Source: Mactromeris polynyma (taxonomy: Eukaryota > Mollusca > Bivalvia > Venerida > Mactridae). From it: a stretch of 64,000 nucleotides of DNA. The DNA lies in assembly GCA_032209605.1 (NCBI GenBank), contig JASFXZ010000016.1:15066001-15130000 (forward strand), given 5' to 3'. Numbering within the stretch: position 1 is the first letter of the stretch; every line of letters begins with the position of its first letter. Of this stretch, positions 10,305 to 23,290 are shown in pieces. The notes below the pieces were generated by a model. It saw only the letters and a program-made list of their open reading frames with translations. It ran no database searches and was not told the origin of the DNA. The translations under genes were made by a program, and so were the position numbers.

Positions 10305-13300
10305 TACTTGTGGCTGCGGTCAACTTACATAGAGTGCAGGACTAATACTAGTGGCTAGGGTCAATTTACATAGAGTGCAGGACTAATACTGGTGGCTACG
10401 GTCAATTTACATAGAGTGCAGGACTAATACTGGTGGCTACGGCCAATTTACATAGAGTGCAGGACTAATACTGGTGGCTACGGTCAATTTACATAGAGTG
10501 CAGGACTAATACTAGTGGCTACGGCCAATTTACATAGAGTGCAGGACTAATACTAGTGGCTACGGTCAATTTACATAGAGTGCAGGACTAATACTGGTGG
10601 CTACGGTCAATTTACATAGAGTGCAGGACTAATACTGGTGGCTACGGCCAATTTACATAGAGTGCAGGACTAATACTAGTGGCTACGGTCAATTTACATA
10701 GAGTGCAGGACTAATACTGGTGGCTACGGTCAATTTACATAGAGTGCAGGACTAATACTGGTGGCTACGGCCAATTTACATAGAGTGCAGGACTAATACT
10801 AGTGGCTACGGTCAATTTACATAGAGTGCAGGACTAATACTAGTGGCTACGGTCAATTTACATAGAGTACAGGACTAATACTGGTGGCTACGGTCAATTT
10901 ACATAGAGTGCAGGACTAATACTGGTGGCTACGGTCAATTTACATAGAGTGCAGGACTAATACTGGTGGCTACGGTCAATTTACATAGAGTACAGGACTA
11001 ATACTGGTGGCTACGGTCAATTTACATAGAGTGCAGGACTAATACTGGTGGCTACGGCCAATTTACATAGAGTGCAGGACTAATACTGGTGGCTACGGTC
11101 AATTTACATAGAGTGCAGGACTAATACTAGTGGCTACGGTCAATTTACATAGAGTACAGGACTAATACTGGTGGCTACGGTCAATTTACATAGAGTGCAG
11201 GACTAATACTGGTGGCTACGGTCAATTTACATAGAGTACAGGACTAATACTGGTGGCTACGGTCAATTTACATAGAGTGCAGGACTAATACTGGTGGCTA
11301 CGGTCAATTTACATAGAGTGCAGGACTAATACTAGTGGCTACGGTCAATTTACATAGAGTGCAGGACTAATACTTGTGGCTACGGTCAATTTACATAGAG
11401 TGCAGGACTAATACTTGTGGCTACGGTCAATTTACATAGAGTACAGGACTAATACTAGTGGCTACGGTCAATTTACATAGAGTACAGGACTAATACTAGT
11501 GGCTACGGTCAATTTACATAGAGTGCAGGACTAATACTGGTGGCTACGGTCAATTTACATAGAGTGCAGGACTAATACTAGTGGCTACGGTCAATTTACA
11601 TAGAGTGCAGGACTAATACAGGTGGCTACGGTCAATTTACATAGAGTGCAGGACTAATACTTGTGGCTACGGTCAATTTACATAGAGTGCAGGACTAATA
11701 CTGGTGGCTACGGTCAATTTACATAGAGTGCAGGACTAATACTTGTGGCTACGGTCAATTTACATAGAGTGCAGGACTAATACAGGTGGCTACGGTCAAT
11801 TTACATAGAGTGCAGGACTAATACTTGTGGCTACGGTCAATTTACATAGAGTACAGGACTAATACAGGTGGCTACAGTCAATTTACATAGAGTACAGGAC
11901 TAATACTTGTGGCTACGGTCAATTTACATAGAGTGCAGGACTAATACTGGTGGCTACGGTCAATTTACATAGAGTGCAGGACTAATACTAGTGGCTACGG
12001 TCAATTTACATAGAGTGCAGGACTAATACTTGTGGCTACGGTCAATTTACATAGAGTACAGGACTAATACAGGTGGCTACAGTCAATTTACATAGAGTAC
12101 AGGACTAATACTGGTGGCTGCGGTCAATTTACATAGAGTGCATGACTAATACAGGTGGCTACAGCCAATTTACATAGAGTGCAGGACTAATACTGGTGGC
12201 TACGGTCAATTTACATAGAGTGCAGGACTAATACTAGTGGCTACGGTCAATTTACATAGAGTGCAGGACTAATACTAGTGGCTACGGTCAATTTACATAG
12301 AGTGCAGGACTAATACTGGTGGCTACGGTCAATTTACATAGAGTGCAGGACTAATACTGGTGGCTACGGTCAATTTACATAGAGTGCAGGACTAATACTG
12401 GTGGCTACGGTCAATTTACATAGAGTGCAGGACTAATACTGGTGGCTACGGCCAATTTACATAGAGTGCAGGACTAATACTGGTGGCTACGGTCAATTTA
12501 CATAGAGTGCAGGACTAATACTGGTGGCTACGGTCAATTTACATAGAGTGCAGGACTAATACAGGTGGCTACGGTCAATTTACATAGAGTGCAGGACTAA
12601 TACTGGTGGCTACGGTCAATTTACATAGAGTGCAGGACTAATACTTGTGGCTACGGTCAATTTACATAGAGTACAGGACTAATACTGGTGGCTACGGTCA
12701 ATTTACATAGAGTCCAGGACTAATACTTGTGGCTACGGTCAATTTACATAGAGTGCAGGACTAATACTGGTGGCTACGGTCAATTTACATAGAGTGCAGG
12801 ACTAATACTGGTGGCTACGGTCAATTTACATAGAGTACAGGACTAATACTGGTGGCTACGGCCAATTTACATAGAGTGCAGGACTAATACTAGTGGCTAC
12901 GGTCAATTTACATAGAGTGCAGGACTAATACTGGTGGCTACGGTCAATTTACATAGAGTGCAGGACTAATACTGGTGGCTACGGTCAATATACATAGAGT
13001 GCAGGACTAATACTGGTGGCTACGGTCAATTTACATAGAGTGCAGGACTAATACTGGTGGCTACGGCCAATTTACATAGAGTGCAGGACTAATACTTGTG
13101 GCTACGGTCAATTTACATAGAGTGCAGGACTAATACTTGTGGCTACGGTCAATTTACATAGAGTGCAGGACTAATACTGGTGGCTACGGTCAATTTACAT
13201 AGAGTGCAGGACTAATACTAGTGGCTACGGTCAATTTACATAGAGTGCAGGACTAATACTGGTGGCTACGGTCAATTTACATAGAGTGCAGGACTAATAC

Positions 13301-16300
13301 TGGTGGCTGCGGTCAATTTACATAGAGTGCAGGACTAATACTGGTGGCTACGGTCAATTTACATAGAGTACAGGACTAATACTGGTGGCTACGGCCAATT
13401 TACATAGAGTGCAGGACTCATACTAGTGGCTACGGTCAATTTACATAGAGTGCAGGACTAATACAGGTGGCTACAGTCAATTTACATAGAGTGCAGGACT
13501 AATACTGGTGGCTGCGGTCAATTTACATAGAGTACAGGACTAATACTGGTGGCTACGGTCAATTTACATAGAGTGCAGGACTAATACTGGTGGCTACGGC
13601 CAATTTACATAGAGTGCAGGACTAATACTTGTGGCTACGGTCAATTTACATAGAGTGCAGGACTAATACTGGTGGCTACGGTCAATTTACATAGAGTACA
13701 GGACTAATACAGGTGGCTACAGTCAATTTACATAGAGTGCAGGACTAATACTTGTGGCTACGGTCAATTTACATAGAGTGCAGGACTAATACTGGTGGCT
13801 ACGGTCAATTTACATAGAGTGCAGGACTAATACTAGTGGCTACGGTCAATTTACATAGAGTGCAGGACTAATACTGGTGGCTACGGTCAATTTACATAGA
13901 GTGCAGGACTCATACTAGTGGCTACGGTCAATTTACATAGAGTGCAGGACTAATACTAGTGGCTACGGTCAATTTACATAGAGTGCAGGACTCATACTAG
14001 TGGCTACGGTCAATTTACATAGAGTGCAGGACTAATACTGGTGGCTACGGCCAATTTACATAGAGTGCAGGACTAATACTGGTGGCTACGGCCAATTTAC
14101 ATAGAGTGCAGGACTAATACTGGTGGCTACGGCCAATTTACATAGAGTACAGGACTAATACTAGTGGCTACGGTCAATTTACATAGAGTACAGGACTAAT
14201 ACTGGTGGCTACGGTCAATTTACATAGAGTGCAGGACTAATACTGGTGGCTACGGTCAATTTACATAGAGTACAGGACTAATACTGGTGGCTACGGTCAA
14301 TTTACATAGAGTGCAGGACTAATACTTGTGGCTACGGTCAATTTACATAGAGTACAGGACTAATACTGGTGGCTACGGTCAATTTACATAGAGTGCAGGA
14401 CTAATACTGGTGGCTACGGTCAATTTACATAGAGTGCAGGACTAATACTGGTGGCTACGGTCAATTTACATAGAGTGCAGGACTAATACTGGTGGCTACG
14501 GCCAATTTACATAGAGTGCAGGACTAATACTGGTGGCTACGGCCAATTTACATAGAGTACAGGACTAATACTGGTGGCTACGGTCAATTTACATAGAGTG
14601 CAGGACTAATACTTGTGGCTACGGTCAATTTACATAGAGTACAGGACTAATACTGGTGGCTACGGTCAATTTACATAGAGTGCAGGACTAATACTGGTGG
14701 CTACGGTCAATTTACATAGAGTGCAGGACTAATACTGGTGGCTACGGTCAATTTACATAGAGTGCAGGACTAATACTGGTGGCTACGGTCAATTTACATA
14801 GAGTGCAGGACTAATACTGGTGGCTACGGTCAATTTACATAGAGTACAGGACTAATACTGGTGGCTACGGTCAATTTACATAGAGTGCAGGACTAATACT
14901 AGTGGCTACGGTCAATTTACATAGAGTGCAGGACTAATACTTGTGGCTACGGTCAATTTACATAGAGTGCAGGACTAATACTAGTGGCTACTGTCAATTT
15001 ACATAGAGTGCAGGACTAATACTGGTGGCTACGGCCAATTTACATAGAGTGCAGGACTAATACTAGTGGCTACGGTCAATTTACATAGAGTGCAGGACTA
15101 ATACTGGTGGCTACGGCCAATTTACATAGAGTGCAGGACTAATACTGGTGGCTACGGCCAATTTACATAGAGTGCAGGACTAATACTAGTGGCTACGGTC
15201 AATTTACATAGAGTGCAGGACTAATACTGGTGGCTACGGTCAATTTACATAGAGTGCAGGACTAATACTGGTGGCTACGGTCAATTTACATAGAGTGCAG
15301 GACTAATACTGGTGGCTACGGTCAATATACATAGAGTGCAGGACTAATACTGGTGGCTACGGTCAATTTACATAGAGTGCAGGACTAATACTAGTGGCTA
15401 CGGTCAATTTACATAGAGTGCAGGACTAATACTGGTGGCTACGGTCAATTTACATAGAGTGCAGGACTAATACTGGTGGCTACGGTCAATTTACATAGAG
15501 TGCAGGACTAATACTGGTGGCTGCGGTCAATTTACATAGAGTGCAGGACTAATACTTGTGGCTACGGTCAATTTACATAGAGTGCAGGACTAATACTGGT
15601 GGCTACGGTCAATTTACATAGAGTACAGGACTAATACTAGTGGCTACGGTCAATTTACATAGAGTGCAGGACTAATACTGGTGGCTGCGGTCAATTTACA
15701 TAGAGTGCAGGACTAATACTAGTGGCTACGGTCAATTTACATAGAGTGCAGGACTAATACTGGTGGCTGCGGTCAATTTACATAGAGTGCAGGACTAATA
15801 CTGGTGGCTACGGTCAATTTACATAGAGTGCAGGACTAATACTGGTGGCTGCGGTCAATTTACATAGAGTGCAGGACTAATACTAGTGGCTACGGTCAAT
15901 TTACATAGAGTGCAGGACTAATACTGGTGGCTACGGTCAATTTACATAGAGTGCAGGACTAATACTGGTGGCTACGGTAACTTTACATAGAGTGCAGGAC
16001 TAATACTGGTGGCTACGGTCAATTTACATAGAGTGCAGGACTAATACTGGTGGCTACGGTCAATTTACATAGAGTGCAGGACTAATACTAGTGGCTACGG
16101 TCAATTTACATAGAGTGCAGGACTAATACTAGTGGCTACGGTCAATTTACATAGAGTGCAGGACTAATACGGGTGGCTACGGTCAATTTACATAGAGTGC
16201 AGGACTAATACTGGTGGCTACGGTCAATTTACATAGAGTGCAGGACTAATACTGGTGGCTACGGTCAATTTACATAGAGTGCAGGACTAATACGGGTGGC

Positions 16301-16680
16301 TACGGTCAATTTACATAGAGTGCAGGACTAATACTGGTGGCTACGGTCAATATACATAGAGTGCAGGACTAATACTGGTGGCTGCGGTCAATTTACATAG
16401 AGTGCAGGACTAATACTGGTGGCTACGGTCAATTTACATAGAGTGCAGGACTAATACTGGTGGCTACGGTCAATTTACATAGAGTGCAGGACTAATACTT
16501 GTGGCTACGGTCAATTTACATAGAGTGCAGGACTAATACTGGTGGCTACGGTCAATATACATAGAGTGCAGGACTAATACTGGTGGCTACGGTCAATTTA
16601 CATAGAGTGCAGGACTAATACTAGTGGCTACGGTCAATTTACATAGAGTGCAGGACTAATACTGGTGGCTACGGTAACTT
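10305..16680 (+). repeat. 41-bp minisatellite, homogeneous subfamily C
   Basis: About 155 tandem copies (6.4 kb divided by 41) of GGCTACGGTCAATTTACATA plus GAGTGCAGGACTAATACTGGT, nearly all identical except at a few sites: TACTGG/TACTAG/TACTTG/TACAGG, GTGCAGG/GTACAGG, GGTCAA/GGCCAA and CTACGG/CTGCGG. At about 10550-10800 the variants repeat in a three-unit order, a local 123-bp higher-order repeat. Such homogeneity implies recent amplification or strong gene conversion. Confidence 0.95.
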
Positions 16681-17056
16681 TACATTAGGCATGAGACTTA
16701 TTATGGTAGCTTAGGTCACTTTACATTGTGCATGAGACTAATTATGGTAGGTAAGGTCACTTTACATTGGACATGAGACTAATTCTGGTAGGTTAGGTCA
16801 CTTTACATTGTGCATGAGACTAATTATGGTAGGTAAGGTCACTCTACATTGGGCATGAGACTAATTCTGGTAGGTTAGGTCACTTTACATTGTGCATGAG
16901 ACTAATTATGGTAGGTAAGGTCACTCTACATTGGACATGAGACTAATTCTGGTAGGTTTGGTCACTTTACATTTGGCATGAGACTAATTCTGGTAGCTTA
17001 GGTCACCTTAATTGGGCATGAGACTAATTCTGGTAGCTTAGGTCATCTTAATTTGG
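16681..17056 (+). repeat. 41-bp minisatellite, subfamily D
   Basis: About nine units of TTTACATTGTGCATGAGACT plus AATTATGGTAGGTAAGGTCAC, period 41. Clearly related to C (TTTACAT, GACTAAT, GGTCA) but diverged; it forms the right shoulder of the homogeneous block. Confidence 0.85.
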
Positions 17057-17106
17057 GTGACTAATTCAACCTCTCTCAATGCACCCCTGAAGAGATACAC
17101 TTCAAT

Positions 17107-17157
17107 TCATATACAAACGTTATCTTTTCCAATCCATTTCACGAGATATTCGTTGCC
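17107..17157 (-). pseudogene. chromodomain-like exon fragment in the satellite spacer
   Basis: In the spacer between subfamily D and the inverted block, a CCTTTTTTCAG acceptor leads into 16 codons and a TGA. The peptide contains NEYLVKWIGKD, close to the chromodomain signature (Y-L-V-K-W-x-G). Chromodomains of this kind occur in integrases and in chromatin proteins. It may be a relic of the coding part of an ancestral autonomous element, or a captured exon. Confidence 0.35.
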
Positions 17158-17232
17158 CTGAAAAAAGGACAGATAAATAATGTTTCGTATCAGTTGATAT
17201 TTCATCTATTTTTGTCGGTATTATAGATATAA

Positions 17233-17935
17233 TTATTAATAGTCCCGTACTTTACAATAACAGATCGTAGCCACCGGAATTACACCCATACTTAATAAAA
17301 ACTGACCGTAGCCACCAGAAATAGTCCCGTACTTTGCAATAACAGACCGTAGCCACCAGAAATAGCCCCGTACTTGGTGAAAATCGATCATAGCCACCAG
17401 TAATAGCCCGGTACTTTGTAAAAACTGATTCTATCCACCGGAATAACACCTATACTTAATAAAATCGGACCGTAGCCACCAGAAATAGCCCCGTACTTGG
17501 TTAAAATCGATCGTAGCCACTATAAATAGTCCCGTACTTGGTGAAAATCGACCGTAGCTACCAGAAACAGGTCCTAACTGGGTGAAAAATTGACCGTAGC
17601 CACCAGAAATAGCCCCGTACTTGGTGAAAATCGACCGTAGCTACCAGAAACAGGTCCTAACTGGGTGAAAAATTGACCGTAGCCACCAGAAATAGCCCCG
17701 TACTTGGTGAAAATCGATCGTAGCTACCAGAAATATCCCCGCACTTCGTGAAAATCGATCGTAGCCACCAGAAATATCCCCGTACTTTGTAAAAACTGCC
17801 CGTAGCCACCGGAATTACATCCATACTTAATAAAAACTGACCGTAGCCACCAGAAATAGCCCAGGACTTGGTAAAAACTGACCGTAGCCACCGGAATTAC
17901 ACCCTTTCTTAACAAAATTTCATACATTGAATTCA
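17233..17935 (-). repeat. 41-bp minisatellite, subfamily A in inverted orientation
   Basis: About 17 units that are the reverse complement of subfamily A (CGTAGCCACCAGAAATAGCC, CCGTACTTGGTGAAAATCGA). The whole array is therefore flanked on both sides by subfamily A in opposite orientations, as expected if it grew inside a foldback element. Confidence 0.85.
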
Positions 17936-17939
17936 TATG

Positions 17940-18027
17940 TAAAAATTACTATGACACCGGTTATTTAAGCTCCGCCTATTAACATTAATTTCAGTGGCTG
18001 ACACGACTCGTGGCTACGAAAGAGCAT
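17940..18027 (-). repeat. right terminal inverted repeat of the 41-bp element
   Basis: The reverse complement starts ATGCTCTTTCGTAGCCACGA and continues with TAGGCGGAGCTTAAATAAC and CGGTGTC, matching the left end in order and spacing with some gaps. Confidence 0.55.
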
Positions 18028-18120
18028 TTATGCATCTTATATACCTTAATGTCAAATACATGTACCCGGATGTCTCAAGGAGATTGATTGTTAAAATTAC
18101 TTCCCTTTCAATATCAACCC

Positions 18121-20127
18121 GGCTCCCAGACATTTCGACCCCTATACATTTGACCCCACGACACTTCGACCCCTAAGGCATTTCGACCCCTAACAGTTCG
18201 ACCCCTGGAACAGCTCGACCGCTCATTTGTATTAGACTTTAGGACCCCTGATGTATGTGTATAAAACAGAACCTTTTTATGGATGATAGACATATTGTTT
18301 GTGATTATGTATTTGTATTTTCTTATGATGTAAATGAGGCTAATTGCTTTAAAAGTTTATTGATATTTTTGTAGTTTTTAGACTTATGTCGAATAGTTGC
18401 CGACTTCAGTGAACATATCACTATCCGTGCTTACCTGATAAATGTCACGTGCTATGTATTAATGGACGCGTTTTTATTGGTGGTGAAATGAACTGTTTTT
18501 CTTAATTTAATGTTTTTGTTTTGTTATGTAGTTATCGAAATGTGTGTGATAAAAGGAAAATGATGCATACATATATAATAAAAATAACATGAAAAGTAGG
18601 AGTTCCTTCGTGATACCACACACCTATCCATATCCTTATCCATGCGTTATATTTTATTTTGTTTATTTTGTATTGCAGTTCTCACTGATTATGTACACGT
18701 AGCATTGGTTTATTATAACGATAAGTATAAATATAAGTCTGTTTTGTTCTAGCATTCTCACACCATTATCTCGACTTGCTAATAGAAGAGGTGCGAAAAA
18801 GCTCTGATTAATTGTTCATACATATAATTGATCTGATAATCCAATAAGTTGCTAATAGATATACTGTACATCAGTGGGTTTGTAAGTCTGTAGGATTGTG
18901 CAAAATAACTCATTTATTTCCCAGTATATTTATAGCTTGTAAAATTAAACTGATTCTGACCATATGCATGGATATATTACAATGCTATTAAGCAGAATAA
19001 ACTAATGTCAAATAAATATGTGATCAATATAGACAGGTAGTCAACCGTGAAAATGTGCTAATAGACGTCATGAGGATCAGGTTAATTTTTACAAGCTATA
19101 CATAAACTAGTAAGTACTGTTGAATTGACGAGGAAGAATTTGTATCAATCAATAATTTATTAAACAAAACATAACTGCAAAACATAATAAAACAAGACAC
19201 CAACTACATACACCAACTATAAACAAACAAGCTAATTATATTCAATAATACACATTAAATATGAACACGCATGGCAACTGTTCATTGAAACAAATATATA
19301 TTTTACACAGTATACAACTCTGACAAAAAGTCCTCGCAAAGAATCTCGCAATTGTCATATCGTTCCAACAGATCATCCACTTGGGTAGCCATATGTCTAT
19401 GTACCCTACGTCTATGCCTACCCCCCAAACAACAACTCATACAAACACCGTTATAATTATCTGTTACAAACACTCACAATATGCTAAATGTGACGATCAC
19501 TTGATTTCAATTTCATAGTAATTATTTTAATAATTGATTAATCAGATTAATTAATTAATTGCTTTTTCATGGTAATTATTTTCTTAAGAATGAAAATTGT
19601 TGATTTTGTTCAACATACAACACATACAAAACACCATTATAATTATCTGTTACAAAGTAATTGTTTTATTAACAATGGAAGTTGTCTCGTTAATCATCTT
19701 AGAATGCATTTTGTTCAACAAACACAAACACATGAAACAAAACCCATTATAATAATCAGCAACAAACACTTATTATTTAATTAATTCATGGACCAAGTAC
19801 TATGTAAAATAAATGCGCATTTACGGTTTTAATTTTATAACTACAAAATCACACGTTTTTAATCAAAATATAAATTTCTAAAATAATATATAGAACAACA
19901 AACTCAATTGTTATGTTTTTCATTTTATTACATTAAAATCGCATCGTCATTAAACAAAATAATTTTTATTTATATATATGATTAATTTCAGTTACATAAT
20001 ACACTATTATAAAGTAGGAGTCGAAACGTCCAACAGGTAGGGGTCGAAGTGTCTTGAAATCAGGGGTCGAAATGTCTAACAAATTTACTAGGGTCGAAAT
20101 GTCTAGGGGTCGAAAAGTCTTGATACC
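18121..20127. mobile_element. 2.0-kb DNA transposon with TTTCGACCCCT-repeat TIRs and 8-bp TSD
   Basis: ATCAACCC at 18113-18120 is repeated directly at 20128-20135, an 8-bp target-site duplication. The element begins GGCTCCCAGACATTTCGACC, and the reverse complement of its end begins GGTATCAAGACTTTTCGACC. Both ends hold four to six spaced copies of a TTTCGACCCCT-like motif (18130-18220 and 20009-20118). An 8-bp duplication fits hAT-type elements among others. The interior is AT-rich and mostly non-coding. Confidence 0.7.
19303..19392 (-). pseudogene. possible C-terminal coding remnant inside the 2.0-kb element
   Basis: The frame from an ATG at 19390-19392 encodes 29 residues starting MATQVDDLLERYDNCEI and ending SELYTV, then TAA. 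The frame is also open upstream of the ATG through an Arg/His-rich segment. The composition is protein-like and unlike the AT-rich surroundings. It could be the tail of a lost transposase; I do not recognise the family. Confidence 0.3.
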
Positions 20128-20135
20128 ATCAACCC

Positions 20136-22301
20136 ATTACGTTATAAAATTGACTCGCGCATACATTAACTTTCCGGAATGAATTACAGTGTTAAATAGT
20201 TTTATATCAAATTAAAGTTGGTCAGTTTATTCATATAGGTAGATATGCATACTGATATTTGAAGTACGTTTAAAGGAAGAACTTAATCAAAGGACAGAAA
20301 GGATTCAAGTCTGGCGAGATTAATTTGAATGGGTTTTATCTAAAACACACACTATTCTTGTCTGTTTCTTGCGTCCATATGAGTTTATATATATTGATTT
20401 ATATTCATGTCTCTTCGTAGGTTTGACCTTGTGCACCCTGTCTCGTTTGCATTAAATGTTAGACTTCTATATTCGTTTTTATTCATTTTATAAACACATG
20501 TTTGCACGTAGTATTTCTATTCTGTCATCGATATGCATGTAATTTATATTTTTATCAATATACAATACTATTCAATTAAATCCCCAGGGTTTGTACTGTC
20601 CATGTAACAGTCGACACGTTCCGTAAAGTAAAAAAGTGTCGGTCGCACCACTCAAACAGTAGGGCAGTACAAAATGAAAAATATTACCATTGGATGTCTT
20701 TAAAAGTACTCGCGGATCAGTTTAATATATCTATATAAATATAATTCCAAATTCAGCAAATCCCTGTTTTCTGATTGGCTAATCTGTTGCGTTCACACAT
20801 GCATGAACGCCCAAATTCATATTCTCGACCTTAAGCTGACGTAAACACTATTATGAACAAGTTGATAACAATATTTTATTAAGCAACACATGTTTTGTGT
20901 ATTTATCTGTTATTTCACCACGTATTTTAGAAACAACTTTAGATCAAGGTTTCATTAGCTACATCGTTATTTATACAGTTAAATATATAGACGTTAAATA
21001 AGATAAGCACGTTCAATAATTATCAAGAACGTGGAAGGTCAATACATTTATTTCCCTTTTCTTTTTGATTCCCGTTCGGACGATTCACGACCACAGACAG
21101 TATGATAAAATTATAAGGTAAAAAATATACAACTCATCGAATAAAGACATGCAAAATAATCGTATTTCTTCTAGGATTTGCGTCGAATGCCACTTTTCAA
21201 GAACTGAATGTATTTACATATTAAGCATCCCATCATATGCCTTGCAATTTTATCGCAATATTCAAAATGAGATAGATTCGATTTATTTAATATTTAATAC
21301 CGATGCATAGCAACCGGATCAAATGTAACAAAACTTTAGACTGATGAAATATCCATCATCAACATGTGCTCCCTAGGGTAATGTTTATCACTTGTTTTGC
21401 CACGATTGCGTCAGTTTTTTTAAATTTTGCTGTAGAATAGAAGATATTGAAGCTCTTCAGTTTCTTGTTGCAAATAGTTGGACATTTAGATAAACACAGA
21501 TGTTTTAGTCAGTATTTATATAAATAGGTAAACGAAGGATAAAATACTAACGTAGCCATATTTCTTTTCAACTGAGTAATTCGTTGTGGTAAAACGATGT
21601 AAATTACTTATGGCCCTTTTTAAGCTTTGTGCAGTTTAGAACAGTGAGATGTCATAAAAAATATGTTTATATTATAAATATCGACTGTTTGTTGTAACGG
21701 TCATTGTGTCAGCCAATGAGGACATATTTTAATTCGCGAATCAGGAGACTTTGCTTGTCGGGAATAAAATTATGCATGTACGAATTTGGTGCTTATCCGA
21801 AATTGTGTTTACTCTGTTATGTACTGCGGATGTGAGTGTAAATCAATTTGATTTGTAATGGATGTTCAAACACCTACACAGCCCATTTTCGTCAATCTTA
21901 AAATCGCGACGGAGGAAAGACGGCGAACTCATCATTTCGCGTAGTACTTCTTGGCAAGAGTTTCGCGAAAATTTAATGTGACTTACAATATACAGTATAA
22001 CAATTTCTGAGCAGAGTTTTGCAGCAAGTTGGTTATTCTTTGAATTAAATTTAATGGCACAGATCTAGTTCTGTGACGTTTGATTGAGTTGTATTTATAG
22101 AATAATAACAGAATTGTAACACAAGTTTCCTCCCAACTGTTTGTCCTCTTTGATTCTGCTAGTTATTCCTTATAGTCTGCCAGGCCATTCCTTGCGCCTC
22201 TGTTCCCTTACGTGTGTAACCTAGAACATCCTCAAATGCTTGATGTTTTATGGATTGTTGTTTTTTCCCGGAGGTATGTATGGGAAGGCATTGTCTTATT
22301 T
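20136..22301. other. no gene recognised
   Basis: No exon, repeat family or long frame stands out. At about 20588-20680 a weak foldback (TTTGTACTG ... CAGTACAAA) surrounds GTCGACACG/GTGTCGGTC. Confidence 0.45.
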
Positions 22302-23182
22302 ATGTGGCATTCCCTGTCGCAACTTATTCTCTCTCTTTTATTTAAAATCTTAAAGAGAATAAAGATGTAGTGCAAAACACAAATAACAAAAGATGTGTCT
22401 ATCTATTTATTTGTCATTTTTACGTTTCGAACATACAATTGGTCTTAATCAGTGAAATAATAACTATTTAAGTGAGTTATCTATCCCAATTACATATGTG
22501 AGAAACATCAAATACAAGCAGAATATGTGCTTATCTGTTTAATTTATATGTTATGCGACCGTTCAGAACATTCAATTAGTTATAATCAATGAAATAGATG
22601 ATATACTCAGCACATTTAAAATCGCACATTATTGTACCTGTGGTACATCTTTCAAATGTCATTTTATAGTGTTTCAAAACTCAATTTGATATGAAAATAC
22701 ACATTGATTGAAAGGAAATTAGGCAAGCATCATTATCAACAATTAATTAATATCATGTTAAGTTCTTATCTTGCATCCGTAGATAAGAACATGAAATTTG
22801 AGAAAAATTACGTTTTGCATTTTTAAATGTACTGTGTATATTTAAAAATACTAAATCAATAAATCAGTGATAATATAATCATAATCGTACATACTTATAA
22901 CTTGCTAATCATACACACATTCAATAATTAAAAGACAATATTAAATAGTTTCAAGCAATAAGCGCATGCTAAACATGACAATTTCGGATAAGCACAGGAA
23001 AATATTCGTAATCAAAACAAGTAAGTATTGAAATTACTTCAAATTACATTTTATGGCTGACACAGAGAAGTGAGTTTTATTCACGTATGCGATTGAGTGC
23101 AAACCGGTATTCACATTTCAATTGTGGGATGGAATGTGGTTTCACCTCGATATTGCCTTGTACTGAAGTACTTTTTGCGTAC

Positions 23183-23290
23183 AGGGGCGTAGCTAGCGGT
23201 ACGCACATACGTACGTGCCTACAATCAGTTGGAAACATGAAAACAATAAGTATGGCCAAAAACGGTATAAAAATAGGGGGGGGGGGTAGG
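23183..23290. repeat. possible transposon end with GGGGCGTAGCTAG
   Basis: ACAGGGGCGTAGCTAGC is a motif often seen at ends of eukaryotic DNA transposons. It is followed by a CG-richer stretch and a run of about ten G residues near 23277-23286. No partner end was found. Confidence 0.25.

Larger units (their letters stand above)
8063..18027. mobile_element. 9.97-kb TIR-bounded element filled with 41-bp minisatellite
   Basis: The outer ends are inverted repeats. 8063-8083 and the reverse complement of 18007-18027 agree at 20 of 21 positions (core GTAGCCACGAG). Similarity continues inward for about 85 bp: GGCGGAGCT and CGGTGTC occur on both sides at similar distances. Between them lie minisatellite blocks, all of 41-bp period. 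I see no transposase, so this looks like a non-autonomous foldback or MITE-like element whose interior expanded. No convincing target-site duplication was found. Confidence 0.6.

Noticed and set aside
10305..16680. CRISPR array
   Set aside because: The 41-bp units are directly adjacent without unique spacers; this is a minisatellite in a eukaryotic genome.
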